Of a stretch of 64,000 nt of DNA, positions 26,771 through 35,508 are shown in pieces. How positions within the stretch are numbered: the first letter of the stretch is position 1; each line of letters begins with the position of its first letter. The notes beneath the pieces were generated by a model. It was not told the origin of the DNA, made no database searches, and saw only the letters and a program-made list of their open reading frames with translations. The position numbers and the translations under genes were made by a program. The DNA comes from Kosakonia sacchari (lineage in GTDB: Bacteria > Pseudomonadota > Gammaproteobacteria > Enterobacterales > Enterobacteriaceae): assembly GCA_900109485.1 (NCBI GenBank), contig FOAY01000014.1, positions 62,001-126,000 of the forward strand, in the 5' to 3' direction.

Positions 26771-27919
26771 TCAGTCAAACAACCTGCGCCGCAGGATCCC
26801 GGCATCAATTGCAGCCACATGGGTCTTACCGCAAAAAGCCATCGACAAATCGAATTCATTACGAATGATATTGAGCGCCATGGTGACACCTTCTTCGCCC
26901 ATCGCCCCTAAGCCATACAGCATACTGCGCCCGATATAGGTTCCCTTCGCCCCCAGCGCAATCGCCTTCAGCACATCCTGCCCGGAACGTATCCCGCCGT
27001 CGAAATGGACTTCAATATCATTACCCACGGCGGCGACAATCTCTGGCAATAAGGTACTTGATGACGACACGCCATCCAACTGACGGCCGCCGTGATTAGA
27101 GACAATGAGCGCATCCGCGCCTGCCGCTACCGCCAGGCGCGCATCCTCCACGTCCATAATGCCCTTCACGATCAGCTTGCCGCCCCAGCGCCGTTTGATC
27201 CACTCAATATCCTGCCAGCAGAGGCGCGGATCGAACTGCTGTGCTGTCCACTCCACCATCGCATCGATGTTATTAACGCCGCTGGCGTGACCGATAATAT
27301 TGCCAAAGTTACGGTTGCGTGTGGCGAGCATATTGCGGCACCAGCGCGGTTTGCTGGCAATATTAAGCAGGTTGCGCAGCGTCATTTTCGGCGGAGTCGA
27401 CAGGCCATTTTTGATGTCTTTATGGCGCTGACCAAACACCTGGAGATCCATGGTGACGACCAGCGCGCCGCAGTTGGCGGCTTTCGCGCGATCGATAAGA
27501 TTCACGACAAACTGGCGATCGCGCATGACGTAGAGCTGGAACCAGAAGGGATGGTAATCCGTGGCCTGCGCTACGGTTTCAATGGAACAAATACTCATGG
27601 TCGAAAGCGTAAAGGGGATGCCGAACGTTTTCGCTGCGCGCGCCGCAAGGATTTCGCCGTCGGGATGGATCATGCCGGTTAACCCGGTCGGGGCAATGGC
27701 CACAGGCATGGTAACGGGCTGTCCGAGCATCACGCTGGCGGTGCTGCGGGCGGCAATATCGACCGCCACGCGCTGGCGAAACTCAATGCGACGTAAATCG
27801 GCTTCATTGGCACGATAGCTATATTCGCTCCACGAGCCTGCATCCACATAGTCATAAAACATTTTGGGCACCCGCTTACGCGCGAGCTGCCGTAGATCTT
27901 CAATGCAGGTGATGATCAT
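26771..27919 (-). CDS. FMN-dependent 2-hydroxyacid dehydrogenase/oxidase
   Basis: 382 aa TIM-barrel flavoprotein of the L-lactate dehydrogenase / glycolate oxidase family, oxidising an L-2-hydroxyacid to the 2-oxoacid. Seen: YDYVDAGSWSEYSYR (substrate Tyr and FMN region), PVAIAPTG, the catalytic His in SNHGGRQLDGV, and FDGGIRSGQDV and GRSMLYGLGA phosphate-binding loops. The ATG at 27919 is preferred over a distal TTG. It is the last gene of the probable transporter-FMO unit, 72 bp after the monooxygenase. The substrate is unknown; the context suggests an intermediate of the adjacent catabolic pathway. Confidence 0.9.
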   Translation of the reverse strand: MIITCIEDLRQLARKRVPKMFYDYVDAGSWSEYSYRANEADLRRIEFRQRVAVDIAARSTASVMLGQPVTMPVAIAPTGLTGMIHPDGEILAARAAKTFGIPFTLSTMSICSIETVAQATDYHPFWFQLYVMRDRQFVVNLIDRAKAANCGALVVTMDLQVFGQRHKDIKNGLSTPPKMTLRNLLNIASKPRWCRNMLATRNRNFGNIIGHASGVNNIDAMVEWTAQQFDPRLCWQDIEWIKRRWGGKLIVKGIMDVEDARLAVAAGADALIVSNHGGRQLDGVSSSSTLLPEIVAAVGNDIEVHFDGGIRSGQDVLKAIALGAKGTYIGRSMLYGLGAMGEEGVTMALNIIRNEFDLSMAFCGKTHVAAIDAGILRRRLFD

Positions 27920-27991
27920 GTCGGTTATCCAGGACGGTGTGGCTAAATAACGATGATTTAGCCACCAGTGACAAGCAGAATACGCAGACAA

Positions 27992-29242
27992 TTATGATTT
28001 AACGTAGTCGGTATACGCGTTCTGCAAAACAATATGATCGGCAATGTATTTCGCATCGTGCCATACACCATAAATAAACGATGATGCGCGGTTTACTAAA
28101 TTGGGCAGGCCGAGAAAATAAATGCCGCGCTCGGCGGAAATACCGCGTTTATGGAATGGCAGACCTTTTTCGTCGAAGGCATCCACTTGCAGCCAGCTAA
28201 AATCAAATTTAAAACCCGTCGCCCAGATAATGGTGGTAATACCCGCTGCGGCAATATCTAATTGCTCCAGCGGATTGAGCAAACATGGCGGATCCGACAG
28301 CAGTTCCCACGCCTGCGGCTCCGGTGGCAGATCCAGCCCGTTGCGTTCGATGTAAGCATCTGCATCGCGCAGCACGTCAAAGTAGGCGTTATCGCCCGCA
28401 GCGATATTCCCCGCCAGGCCTTCGGCAAAGCTCAGGACACCGTTATCCCAGCTTTGAGTGATGCCCACCAGCGTAATGCCCATATGCGCCAGACGACGGA
28501 AATCGACGGTTTTACCGCCTTCATAGCCGCTTACCGCAAAGGCAACGTGCTCTTTTTTCGGTTTTATTTTCACTTCATCCCACAGGCCAAGCGCGCCGAG
28601 CCACCAGCAGTAATCACGGTCGCGGTAGGTGCGCGGCGGGCGATAATGTTCGCCGACCGACAGATAAACGTCCCGGCCCGCTTTACGCAGCTCTTCGGCA
28701 ATTTGCGTACCGGAAGCGCCTGCGCCCACCACCAGCACGCTGCCTGCGGGCAGTTGCTGCGGATTTTTATAGACGGAAGAGTGAATCTGCTGCACGCCTG
28801 CGCTTTCCGGCACGATCTGCGGGAATGACGGTTTCTGAAACGGGCCGGTGGCGGCCACCACATTGTCGGCTTCAAATTCACCGGCGGAGGTCACCACTTT
28901 GAATCCGCTGCGTCCCGCCAGGCGCACAACCTGCTGCACCTCAACGCCGGTGCGTACGGGAGCGTTAATCATGCTGGCATAGTCTTCAAAATATTGCGCC
29001 ATGCGCTCTTTCGGCGGAAAAGCTTCCTGGGAAATATTGTCGAATTTCAGCGACGGGAAGCGGTCGTGCCACGCCGGACCGTTCGCCACCAGCGAATCCC
29101 AACGTTCAGAACGCCAGCGCTCAGCGATGCGGCTGCGTTCCAGTACGACGTGCGGCACGCCCATTAATGCCAGATGCTCGCTCATGGCAATACCGGCCTG
29201 ACCTGCGCCGACAATGACGGTATTCATTTTTTCTACTGACAT
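27992..29242 (-). CDS. FAD-dependent monooxygenase (flavin-containing/CzcO type)
   Basis: 416 aa cytoplasmic class B flavoprotein monooxygenase. The FAD motif is VIVGAGQAGIAMSEHLA (8-24), the NADPH motif VLVVGAGASGTQIAEEL is near 168-184, and an ATG motif, IIWATGFKFDFSW, lies toward the end. It would hydroxylate or oxygenate an N-, S- or C-centre using NADPH and oxygen. It follows the two permease genes after a hairpin, with a 130-bp gap. The substrate is likely brought in by the adjacent ABC transporter; this is inference. Confidence 0.88.
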   Translation of the reverse strand: MSVEKMNTVIVGAGQAGIAMSEHLALMGVPHVVLERSRIAERWRSERWDSLVANGPAWHDRFPSLKFDNISQEAFPPKERMAQYFEDYASMINAPVRTGVEVQQVVRLAGRSGFKVVTSAGEFEADNVVAATGPFQKPSFPQIVPESAGVQQIHSSVYKNPQQLPAGSVLVVGAGASGTQIAEELRKAGRDVYLSVGEHYRPPRTYRDRDYCWWLGALGLWDEVKIKPKKEHVAFAVSGYEGGKTVDFRRLAHMGITLVGITQSWDNGVLSFAEGLAGNIAAGDNAYFDVLRDADAYIERNGLDLPPEPQAWELLSDPPCLLNPLEQLDIAAAGITTIIWATGFKFDFSWLQVDAFDEKGLPFHKRGISAERGIYFLGLPNLVNRASSFIYGVWHDAKYIADHIVLQNAYTDYVKS

Positions 29243-29327
29243 GTTGAATCCCTAAATCCAGGCGACCCTCGATAGTTTTATCGCGAAGCGTAATCGGGTG
29301 TCGTATTAATGATAATCAGGCGTCTTA

Positions 29328-29359
29328 AAGGCAGCGCACGGGAAAATCCAGTGCGCCTT
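29328..29359 (-). terminator. Intercistronic hairpin after the permease gene
   Basis: On the minus strand, GAAGGCGCAC pairs with GTGCGC(TGC)CTT across an 11-base loop and is followed by TTT. It may partly end transcription between the transporter genes and the monooxygenase gene. Confidence 0.4.
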
Positions 29360-29372
29360 CATTCACGGTTAA

Positions 29373-30191
29373 TTAATGTCTGCTCTCAACATTTAATATT
29401 TTCCCCAGGCCGAAATACTTATTGGTGATAATTAATAAGGTGGCGGTGACGGCAATATAAATAACCGACAGGGCCGCCAGCGTCGGGTCAGCAAATTCAC
29501 GCACATAGTTGTACATTGCCACTGGTAAGGTCTGTGTCGCCTGGGTGGTAATAAACAACGACGCGGTAAATTCGTTAAACGAGAGGATCGCGGCAAACAG
29601 CCAGCCGCCAAACAGGCCCGGTAAAATCAGCGGTATGGTGATGGTCCACACCACGCGCAACGGCGATGCGCCAAGGCTTGCCGCCGCCAGTTCAATGCGC
29701 TGTTCAAGGTTTTTTATCGACACATACACGCTGCGCAACACAAACGGCAGTATCAGCACGATATGGCAGAAAATCACCAGTGGATAACCGCGCCCGAGGT
29801 TGAGTTGCGACACCAGCATCAGCAGGCCCAGGCCAATGGTGAAGTGCGGGATAAACAGCGGTGACAGCAGAATCCCTTCCAGCACCTGCTTGCACGGAAA
29901 CGAATAGCGTTCGATAGCAATCGCCAGCGTAGTGCCGATGATCACCGCCAGTGACGATGCCCATGCGGTGACAATCAGCCCGGAGTAGAAGCCGTGACGG
30001 AAATCATCGTAATTCACCGCGCGCTCGAACCAGCGCAGCGACCAGCCTTTCGGCGGGAAGAACAACACGGCGGTACTGCTGAACGAGGAGATAACGACCA
30101 CGATGGTCGGCAGCATCACAAAAAGCAGAATAGCGGCGACCAGCAGGCGGCCCGCCAGTACAGTCAGTTTGTCGTTGATCGAACGGGTCAT
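29373..30191 (-). CDS. ABC transporter permease, PotC type
   Basis: 272 aa, six predicted spans, of the spermidine/putrescine (PotC/YdcV) permease group. The cytoplasmic EAA loop appears as ELAAASLGASPLRVVWTITIPLILPG (about 175-200; the central part is diagnostic). It starts 1 base after the stop of the PotB-type gene, so the two are coupled. Substrate unknown; these transporters import polyamines, opines or related cations and acids. Confidence 0.88.
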   Translation of the reverse strand: MTRSINDKLTVLAGRLLVAAILLFVMLPTIVVVISSFSSTAVLFFPPKGWSLRWFERAVNYDDFRHGFYSGLIVTAWASSLAVIIGTTLAIAIERYSFPCKQVLEGILLSPLFIPHFTIGLGLLMLVSQLNLGRGYPLVIFCHIVLILPFVLRSVYVSIKNLEQRIELAAASLGASPLRVVWTITIPLILPGLFGGWLFAAILSFNEFTASLFITTQATQTLPVAMYNYVREFADPTLAALSVIYIAVTATLLIITNKYFGLGKILNVESRH

Positions 30192-30192
30192 A

Positions 30193-31047
30193 TCAATGCT
30201 CTCCCATCGCGTGCAGGAATCGGGTCATGCGTTTGAGCGCCATCAGCAGCAGGATGGTCAGGATCAAACCGGCGATGCTCAGCGCGGCAGCAAACGGGAA
30301 GTTCATCGATGAGAAACCCAGTTGATAGACCATGGTCGCCACGGTGCTGACGCGTCCGCCGCCAATCAGTTGCGGGGTGGCAAAGGCGCTAAAGGTCCAG
30401 GCAAACGCGGTCGTGAGGCTGGAGACAATGCCGGGAATAGAGAGGGGAATTGTCACGGTCAGCAAGGTGCGGATCGGCCCTGCGCCCAGGCTGGCGGCGG
30501 CTTTCTCGTAATCCGGGTTGATGTGCGACAAGGCTGTCGCCAGCATCAGCACCATAATGGGCATGGTCACGTGCACCAGGGCCAGCACCACGCCGGTTTG
30601 CGTAAACATAAACTGAATCGGCCTGGAGATGACGCCCAACGCCAGCAGCAGACTATTAAGAAAACCGCTGTTACCCAGCACAATAATCCAGGAATAGGTG
30701 CGCACCACTTCGCCGAGAAACATCGGCGTAATCGCAATAATCAAAATCGCGGATTTGATCCATGTGGTGCGGGTGCGCACCAGCGCATACGCCAGCGGAT
30801 AACTCATCAGCAGGCCAAAAATAGCGGTTTTCGCGCTCAGCATGACGGTGTTAATAAACGCATCGGCATAGATGCTTTTGAACAGGCCTTTGAAGTTCGC
30901 CAGCGTAAATCCGCCCACGTCGAGCGAGCCGGGAATATAAGCACGCACGCTGAACTGCATCACCGCGAACATCGCGACAACCAGCCCGACGGCGGCGAGC
31001 GTCGCGGGAATAATGAACCACGGTAAAAATGTCGGTTTTCTCGTCAT
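30193..31047 (-). CDS. ABC transporter permease, PotB type
   Basis: 284 aa with six predicted spans and an EAA loop KAAASLGAGPIRTLLTVTIP. It pairs with the PotC-type subunit. The ATG at 31047 is chosen; an in-frame start at 31116 would run into the binding-protein gene. The gene lies 65 bp after the binding-protein gene. The ATPase that should power it lies 5 kb away at 36507-37655. Confidence 0.88.
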   Translation of the reverse strand: MTRKPTFLPWFIIPATLAAVGLVVAMFAVMQFSVRAYIPGSLDVGGFTLANFKGLFKSIYADAFINTVMLSAKTAIFGLLMSYPLAYALVRTRTTWIKSAILIIAITPMFLGEVVRTYSWIIVLGNSGFLNSLLLALGVISRPIQFMFTQTGVVLALVHVTMPIMVLMLATALSHINPDYEKAAASLGAGPIRTLLTVTIPLSIPGIVSSLTTAFAWTFSAFATPQLIGGGRVSTVATMVYQLGFSSMNFPFAAALSIAGLILTILLLMALKRMTRFLHAMGEH

Positions 31048-31112
31048 AGACCTTGCTGCCTGAGTAGTGTGCTGCCGGTAGAACCCGGGCGACCCGCAAG
31101 TCGCCCGATAAA

Positions 31113-32144
31113 TCAATGAGACATGATGTTTTCAGAGAACCACTGACGCCACTCTGCGGTTTTCTCGGCGCGCAGTTGTGGATCGGTATTGATGGTGGCA
31201 TTCCACTGCGCAGGCGTGGTGAGCATGCCCGGCAGTTTCGCCAGTTCAGGATCGATATGCGCGTTGGTTACCGTCGGGCTGCCGTGATAAATCTTTGCCA
31301 CCTGCTCCTGAATTTCCGGCTTCAGGGCAATATTCATAAACTTGTACGCGAGATCGCTATGTTGGGTGCCTTTGTTGATACCCACGGTATCGACGCCCAA
31401 AATCGCCCCCTCTTTGGGGATCGCCAGTTTGACGTCCACCCCTTCAGCCATCATGTTGTAGGCGTTCATTGACAGCATCACCTGTACCGGGGTTTCGCCG
31501 GTGGAGATCAGTTGCTGGCTGTTGGCATCATCGGTATAGAAAGATTTGATATTCGGGATCAGCGCTTTCAGCTTCGCCTGGCCTTGCTGCCAGTGTGCCG
31601 CATCGGTACCGGAGAGTTTGGCGGCCACCGCAATGATATGGCTCGGATCCCAGTCCGGCAGAGCCAGCGTGCCTTTCAGCTCCGGCTTCCACAGATCGTT
31701 CCAACTGGTAAAGGTTTCGCCTTTGGGCACCAGATCCGGACGATAGCCGATGGTGTAAACGTAGCCCCATACGCCGAGGTGATAAGGGCTGACTTTCGCC
31801 TGTTGCACCAGGTTTGCCGCGTTCGGGATTTTACTCATATCGAGTTTTTCGAACAGGCCAGAGTTGGCGTACAGATAGCCGACATGCGCGGTGGTAAAGG
31901 TGACGTCAGTTTCTGGTGAACCGCCCGCCAGCTTGGCTTTGTTGAGGCGATCAATGGTGCCGCCGGTGACAAACTGCACTTCTACGCCGGTCTCTTTGGT
32001 GAACTCTTTGGCAATGGTTTGATCGATCAAATCTTTAAAACCGCCGCCCCAGGTGCTGACAATCAGCTTGTCAGCGGCCATCGCATTTCCTGCGCTGAGC
32101 ACGCATGTGGTCAACAACGTTAAGGCACAAATCTTACGCAACAT
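31113..32144 (-). CDS. ABC transporter periplasmic binding protein, PotD type
   Basis: 343 aa. Signal peptide about 1-23 ending AMA-AD, then the polyamine/Fe-type binding protein fold: LIVSTWGGGFKDLIDQT at the start, a WNDLWKPELKGTLALPD hinge region and GVWGYVYTIGYRPD. First gene of the transporter unit; a 343-bp region separates it from the divergent LysR gene. Specificity cannot be read; the group includes polyamine, opine and 2-aminoethylphosphonate binders. Confidence 0.88.
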   Translation of the reverse strand: MLRKICALTLLTTCVLSAGNAMAADKLIVSTWGGGFKDLIDQTIAKEFTKETGVEVQFVTGGTIDRLNKAKLAGGSPETDVTFTTAHVGYLYANSGLFEKLDMSKIPNAANLVQQAKVSPYHLGVWGYVYTIGYRPDLVPKGETFTSWNDLWKPELKGTLALPDWDPSHIIAVAAKLSGTDAAHWQQGQAKLKALIPNIKSFYTDDANSQQLISTGETPVQVMLSMNAYNMMAEGVDVKLAIPKEGAILGVDTVGINKGTQHSDLAYKFMNIALKPEIQEQVAKIYHGSPTVTNAHIDPELAKLPGMLTTPAQWNATINTDPQLRAEKTAEWRQWFSENIMSH

Positions 32145-32487
32145 ATTCTCATCCCCATCTTATGAAATGGCTGTTGTAGCAATCTGAAACCCGACGCGCC
32201 GGAACGGTGCAAACGGTGTTCCCTGGTGTGAAATCGATAATGACGTGGGGAGTTGATGGCGTAAAACAGCCTTTTCCTCGCCGTTGCATCAGAATTTCTG
32301 ACGCTAAAAAAGGCGCTGCTTTGCAACGGATTTTCTTAACCAGTGATAAGGCTGACGGGAAAGAAGGCACAACAAAACCAGGGGATTATGCTGTTATTTG
32401 TCGTTTGGCATGATAAGTGCATAAAAATAAGCACTATTAGAATGACTGACGCGACATGATCGCGTCGGCGCTCTCAGGAGAACCTGC
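32145..32487. promoter_or_regulatory. Divergent control region between transporter unit and lysR
   Basis: 343 bp without a gene. It should hold promoters for both directions and the LysR binding site. Near the lysR side, AGTGC and GCACT (arms 10 bases apart, 32416-32435) form an inverted repeat, and a sigma-54-like element overlaps it. No other clear motif seen. Confidence 0.45.
32406..32421 (+). promoter_or_regulatory. Possible sigma-54-like promoter before lysR
   Basis: TGGCATGATAAGTGCA has the invariant GG (32407-32408) and GC (32419-32420) separated by 10 bases and two mismatches to TGGCACG-N4-TTGCA. The lysR ATG is 67 bases downstream. Without upstream NtrC sites seen, this is tentative. 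Confidence 0.3.
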
Positions 32488-33450
32488 ATGCTCAGTCGCA
32501 TTACCCAGCGTCAGCTGGAATATTTTGTCGCCTCGGGAGAGGCGGGCAGCATCATTGGCGCCTCAGAACGTATCCACGTTTCCTCGCCGTCGATCTCTGC
32601 TGCTATCACCCATATCGAATCTGAACTGGGCGTACAGCTTTTTGTGCGCCATCACGCGCAGGGCGTTTCGCTCACGGCGATCGGTCATCAGGTTCTGAAA
32701 GAGGCGAAGCTCATTCTGGAGCAGATGCTGAACCTTTATACTATCGCGTCGGAATCCATGAACCATGTGCGCGGCCCGCTGCGCGTGGGCTGTCTGGATA
32801 CGTTGGCGCCCATGCTGACGCCCGAACTGGTATTCGGCTTTGGTCGCGCGTTTCCCGGCGTGCGCATTACGCTCGTCGAAGGCAACCATGAACAGTTGCT
32901 GAAACAGCTGCGCACCGCCGACATCGATATCGCGCTGACCTACGATTTAGTTCCCGCCAGCGACATCGCCTTTACCTCGCTGGCACAGTTGCCACCGTAT
33001 GTGATGGTGGGTGAACATCATCCACTGGCGACGCAATCGGCGGTGACCATTCAGGATCTGGCGACGATGCCGATGGTGTTGCTGGATATGCCGTGGAGCC
33101 GTGAATATTTCCTTGGGCTGTTTAGCGAGGCGGGCGTGACGCCGAACGTGGTAATGCGCTCCAGCAATATGGAAGTGGTGCGTGCGATGGTGGCAAACGG
33201 CGTGGGGTTTGGTATTGCCAACGTGCGGCCGAAAGCGCATCTCTCCCAGGATGGCAAACGCCTGATTCGCGTACGGCTGGCCGGAACCAACAGGCCGATG
33301 CTACTCGGTTACGCGACCGCCGCTCACACCCAGCACTCGATGGTGGTTAACGCCTTCGCTGAGCGCTGCCGCGTTTTTATCTCCGACCAGTATATTCCTG
33401 GCATGGCGGCACCCAGCTATTTCGATCCGCAGGTGGTGCGGGTGGCGTGA
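32488..33450 (+). CDS. LysR-family regulator of the catabolic locus
   Basis: 320 aa. N-terminal winged helix (about 5-65: QLEYFVASGEAGSIIGASER, then SSPSISAAITHIESELGVQLF) and a C-terminal periplasmic-binding-like ligand domain (about 95-300). It is divergent from the transporter unit and convergent with the enzyme operon ending at 33509, so it sits in the middle of the locus and probably controls both sides in response to the imported compound or a metabolite. Confidence 0.9.
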   Translation: MLSRITQRQLEYFVASGEAGSIIGASERIHVSSPSISAAITHIESELGVQLFVRHHAQGVSLTAIGHQVLKEAKLILEQMLNLYTIASESMNHVRGPLRVGCLDTLAPMLTPELVFGFGRAFPGVRITLVEGNHEQLLKQLRTADIDIALTYDLVPASDIAFTSLAQLPPYVMVGEHHPLATQSAVTIQDLATMPMVLLDMPWSREYFLGLFSEAGVTPNVVMRSSNMEVVRAMVANGVGFGIANVRPKAHLSQDGKRLIRVRLAGTNRPMLLGYATAAHTQHSMVVNAFAERCRVFISDQYIPGMAAPSYFDPQVVRVA

Positions 33451-33508
33451 CAGATGCCCGGCGGCGCAATGTCGGCAGCCAGCCTGCCAGACATTGCGCG
33501 GCTCTCCG

Positions 33509-34438
33509 TTAATACCCGCGCGCCGGGAATACCTGATTGGTCACCGATTCACCGCGTGCGGCGCGCTGGATGTTTTCTGCCACCTGCTGTGCGGCGCTGG
33601 CAGGGATGGCAACCGAGGCCAGATGCGGCGTGATCAGCACGTTTTCCATCCGCCACAGCGGATCGCAGGAAGGCAGCGGCTCGCGGTCAAACACGTCCAG
33701 CGTGGCTTCAGCAATCTGCCCTGAGCGCAGCGCGTCCGTTAGCGCCGCCTGATCGACAATCGCCCCGCGCGAAACATTAATGAACGCCGCGCCATGCGGC
33801 AGGCGCGACAGTCGCTCTGCACTGAGCAAACCAGCGGTGTGCGGCGTAAGCGGCAGCATGACCACCAGAATGTCGCTCTGGCTGAGAAAATCATTCAGCG
33901 ACGCCAGCCCACTGCTGCACCTTATACCCGTCATCGCTTTTGGTGAACGCGACCAGCCGCGCACGTCGAATCCCTGTCGTACCAGTTCCCGCGCCGTATA
34001 CGCGCCCAGCTCGCCCAAGCCCAGCACGCCGATCCGGATGCCGGAGGGTTTGCGGGGATGCAGGTAATGCCAGCGCTGTTCACGCTGTGCGCGCTCAAAT
34101 GCCGGGATATCGCGCGCGTAGCGCAGCACGGCAAACAGCACGTACCCGGCCATCATGCGCGCCATATCCGGATCGGAGAGCCGAATTATCGGAATATCCG
34201 GCAGATCGTCGCGTCCCACCAGCGAATCAACGCCCGCACCGAGATTCACCAACAGTTTGAGATTGCGGTACGGCGCAAAGAAACCCTGCGGCGGCTTCCA
34301 TGCCAGCGCATAGTGCACGTCATCGGGGTTTTGCACCGTTTCGGCGCGGCAAATCGTTACGCCGGGCAAATGTGGGGCAAGTAAATCGGACCACTCTTCG
34401 AAGCTGTCGAATTCGCTGTAAAACACTAATGTACTCAT
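33509..34438 (-). CDS. D-2-hydroxyacid dehydrogenase, GhrA type
   Basis: 309 aa NAD(P)-dependent reductase of 2-oxoacids (glyoxylate/hydroxypyruvate group). Nucleotide motif GVLGLGELGAYTAREL near 142-157; the catalytic Arg is in NVSRGAIVD, Glu in DVFDREPLP, and His in LITPHLAS. Its start overlaps the dehydroquinase-like stop by 4 bases. Last gene of the ATPase-to-dehydrogenase operon. With the FMN 2-hydroxyacid dehydrogenase at 26771 it could form a hydroxyacid/oxoacid interconversion. Confidence 0.88.
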   Translation of the reverse strand: MSTLVFYSEFDSFEEWSDLLAPHLPGVTICRAETVQNPDDVHYALAWKPPQGFFAPYRNLKLLVNLGAGVDSLVGRDDLPDIPIIRLSDPDMARMMAGYVLFAVLRYARDIPAFERAQREQRWHYLHPRKPSGIRIGVLGLGELGAYTARELVRQGFDVRGWSRSPKAMTGIRCSSGLASLNDFLSQSDILVVMLPLTPHTAGLLSAERLSRLPHGAAFINVSRGAIVDQAALTDALRSGQIAEATLDVFDREPLPSCDPLWRMENVLITPHLASVAIPASAAQQVAENIQRAARGESVTNQVFPARGY

Positions 34439-34884
34439 GCAGCGTGCGTTCCCACCAGGTTGACCAGCGCATCAATCGCCAGCTCGTAACCGGCTGCGCC
34501 CAGCCCGGCAATCACACCGGTTGCCGCTTTCGACACCAGCGAGTGATGGCGGAACGGCTCGCGCTGCCAGATGTTGCTCATATGCGTTTCAATGATCGGG
34601 CCATCAAACATCAGCAACGCATCAAGAATAGGCACCGAACTGTAGGTCAAACCCGCCGCGTTGATAATTAACCCCACGGCGTTCTGGCGCGCTTCCTGAA
34701 TCCAGTCAACCAGTACGCCTTCATGGTTGCTCTGGCGGAAATGCAATATCACACCGTGTGACGCGGCGCGGCGCTGACAGCGCTCTTCAATGCTGACAAA
34801 ACTTTCACTGCCGTAGGTGCCGTTTTTATCCAGCCCATACAAATTGGCGTTCGGGCCATTGAGAAAATAGATCTGCTGTGACAT
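34435..34884 (-). CDS. Type II 3-dehydroquinate dehydratase-like protein, altered active site
   Basis: 149 aa, the usual length of the small dodecameric type II enzyme. Numbering matches the Mycobacterium tuberculosis enzyme directly: NGPN with Asn12, Tyr24, Asn75, Asp88, His101, Ser103, Arg108 and Arg112 are kept. The lid arginine (Arg19) is Asp19, and His81 is Tyr81. Arg19 is essential in known enzymes, so this copy may act on a different substrate. It overlaps the next gene by 4 bases and follows the GST gene by 12. ATG 34884 has AGGAG at 5 bases. Enterobacteria normally make aromatics with type I AroD, so a catabolic role fits better. Confidence 0.82.
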   Translation of the reverse strand: MSQQIYFLNGPNANLYGLDKNGTYGSESFVSIEERCQRRAASHGVILHFRQSNHEGVLVDWIQEARQNAVGLIINAAGLTYSSVPILDALLMFDGPIIETHMSNIWQREPFRHHSLVSKAATGVIAGLGAAGYELAIDALVNLVGTHAA

Positions 34885-34896
34885 GCACACTCCTGA

Positions 34897-35508
34897 TTAA
34901 TACGGACGCGTCGCGGCCATCGCCGGATGCGCATCGAAGACGGCGAACCACGCGGCGGTAAGCGGATGACCGGCGCGCCAGTTGAGTTCGGCAAAGCGGA
35001 AGTCGAGATAACCGAGCGCACAGCCAATGGCAATCAGCCCGATATCGTTGGGATGAACGCTGAAACCACTGACCTGGCCTTCGATCTCTGCCAGTGCGGC
35101 GGCGACTTTTTTCAGCTGCGCATCAGCCCAGTTCTGCCACTGTTTTTCAGGGGGACGCGCACTGAATTCGTAGCGCGCCAGTAATGCGGCATCAATGATT
35201 CCATCACCCAGCGCCTGCCGCGCCAGGCTTCTCCAGCGTGCATCACCGTTTTCGGGAAACAAATCGCCCTGCGCACGCGCATTGAGGTATTCGCAAATGA
35301 CCCGGCTGTCATAGAGACAGATCCCGTTTTCGGTGCGCAGCGCCGGTACTTTTGCCAGCGGATTAAACACGGCGATATGTTCGTCGCGTTCGATCGGATG
35401 GGCGGCAGAATCCAGCCGTTCCATCTCATCAGCCAGATCCAGTACGGTTGCGCACACCATCACTTTGCGCACATAAGCGGACGTGGTGGCATAAAAGAGT
35501 TGCATCAT
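34897..35508 (-). CDS. Glutathione S-transferase family protein
   Basis: 203 aa. N-terminal thioredoxin-like domain (about 1-80) with LFYATTSAYVRKVMVC and the glutathione-site LYDSRVICEYL, and a C-terminal helical domain. It resembles the YibF-like bacterial group rather than maleylacetoacetate isomerase. Its ATG lies 4 bases inside the upstream quinone oxidoreductase gene. Possible roles are glutathione-dependent isomerisation or thiolysis in the pathway, or detoxification of an intermediate. Confidence 0.85.
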   Translation of the reverse strand: MMQLFYATTSAYVRKVMVCATVLDLADEMERLDSAAHPIERDEHIAVFNPLAKVPALRTENGICLYDSRVICEYLNARAQGDLFPENGDARWRSLARQALGDGIIDAALLARYEFSARPPEKQWQNWADAQLKKVAAALAEIEGQVSGFSVHPNDIGLIAIGCALGYLDFRFAELNWRAGHPLTAAWFAVFDAHPAMAATRPY

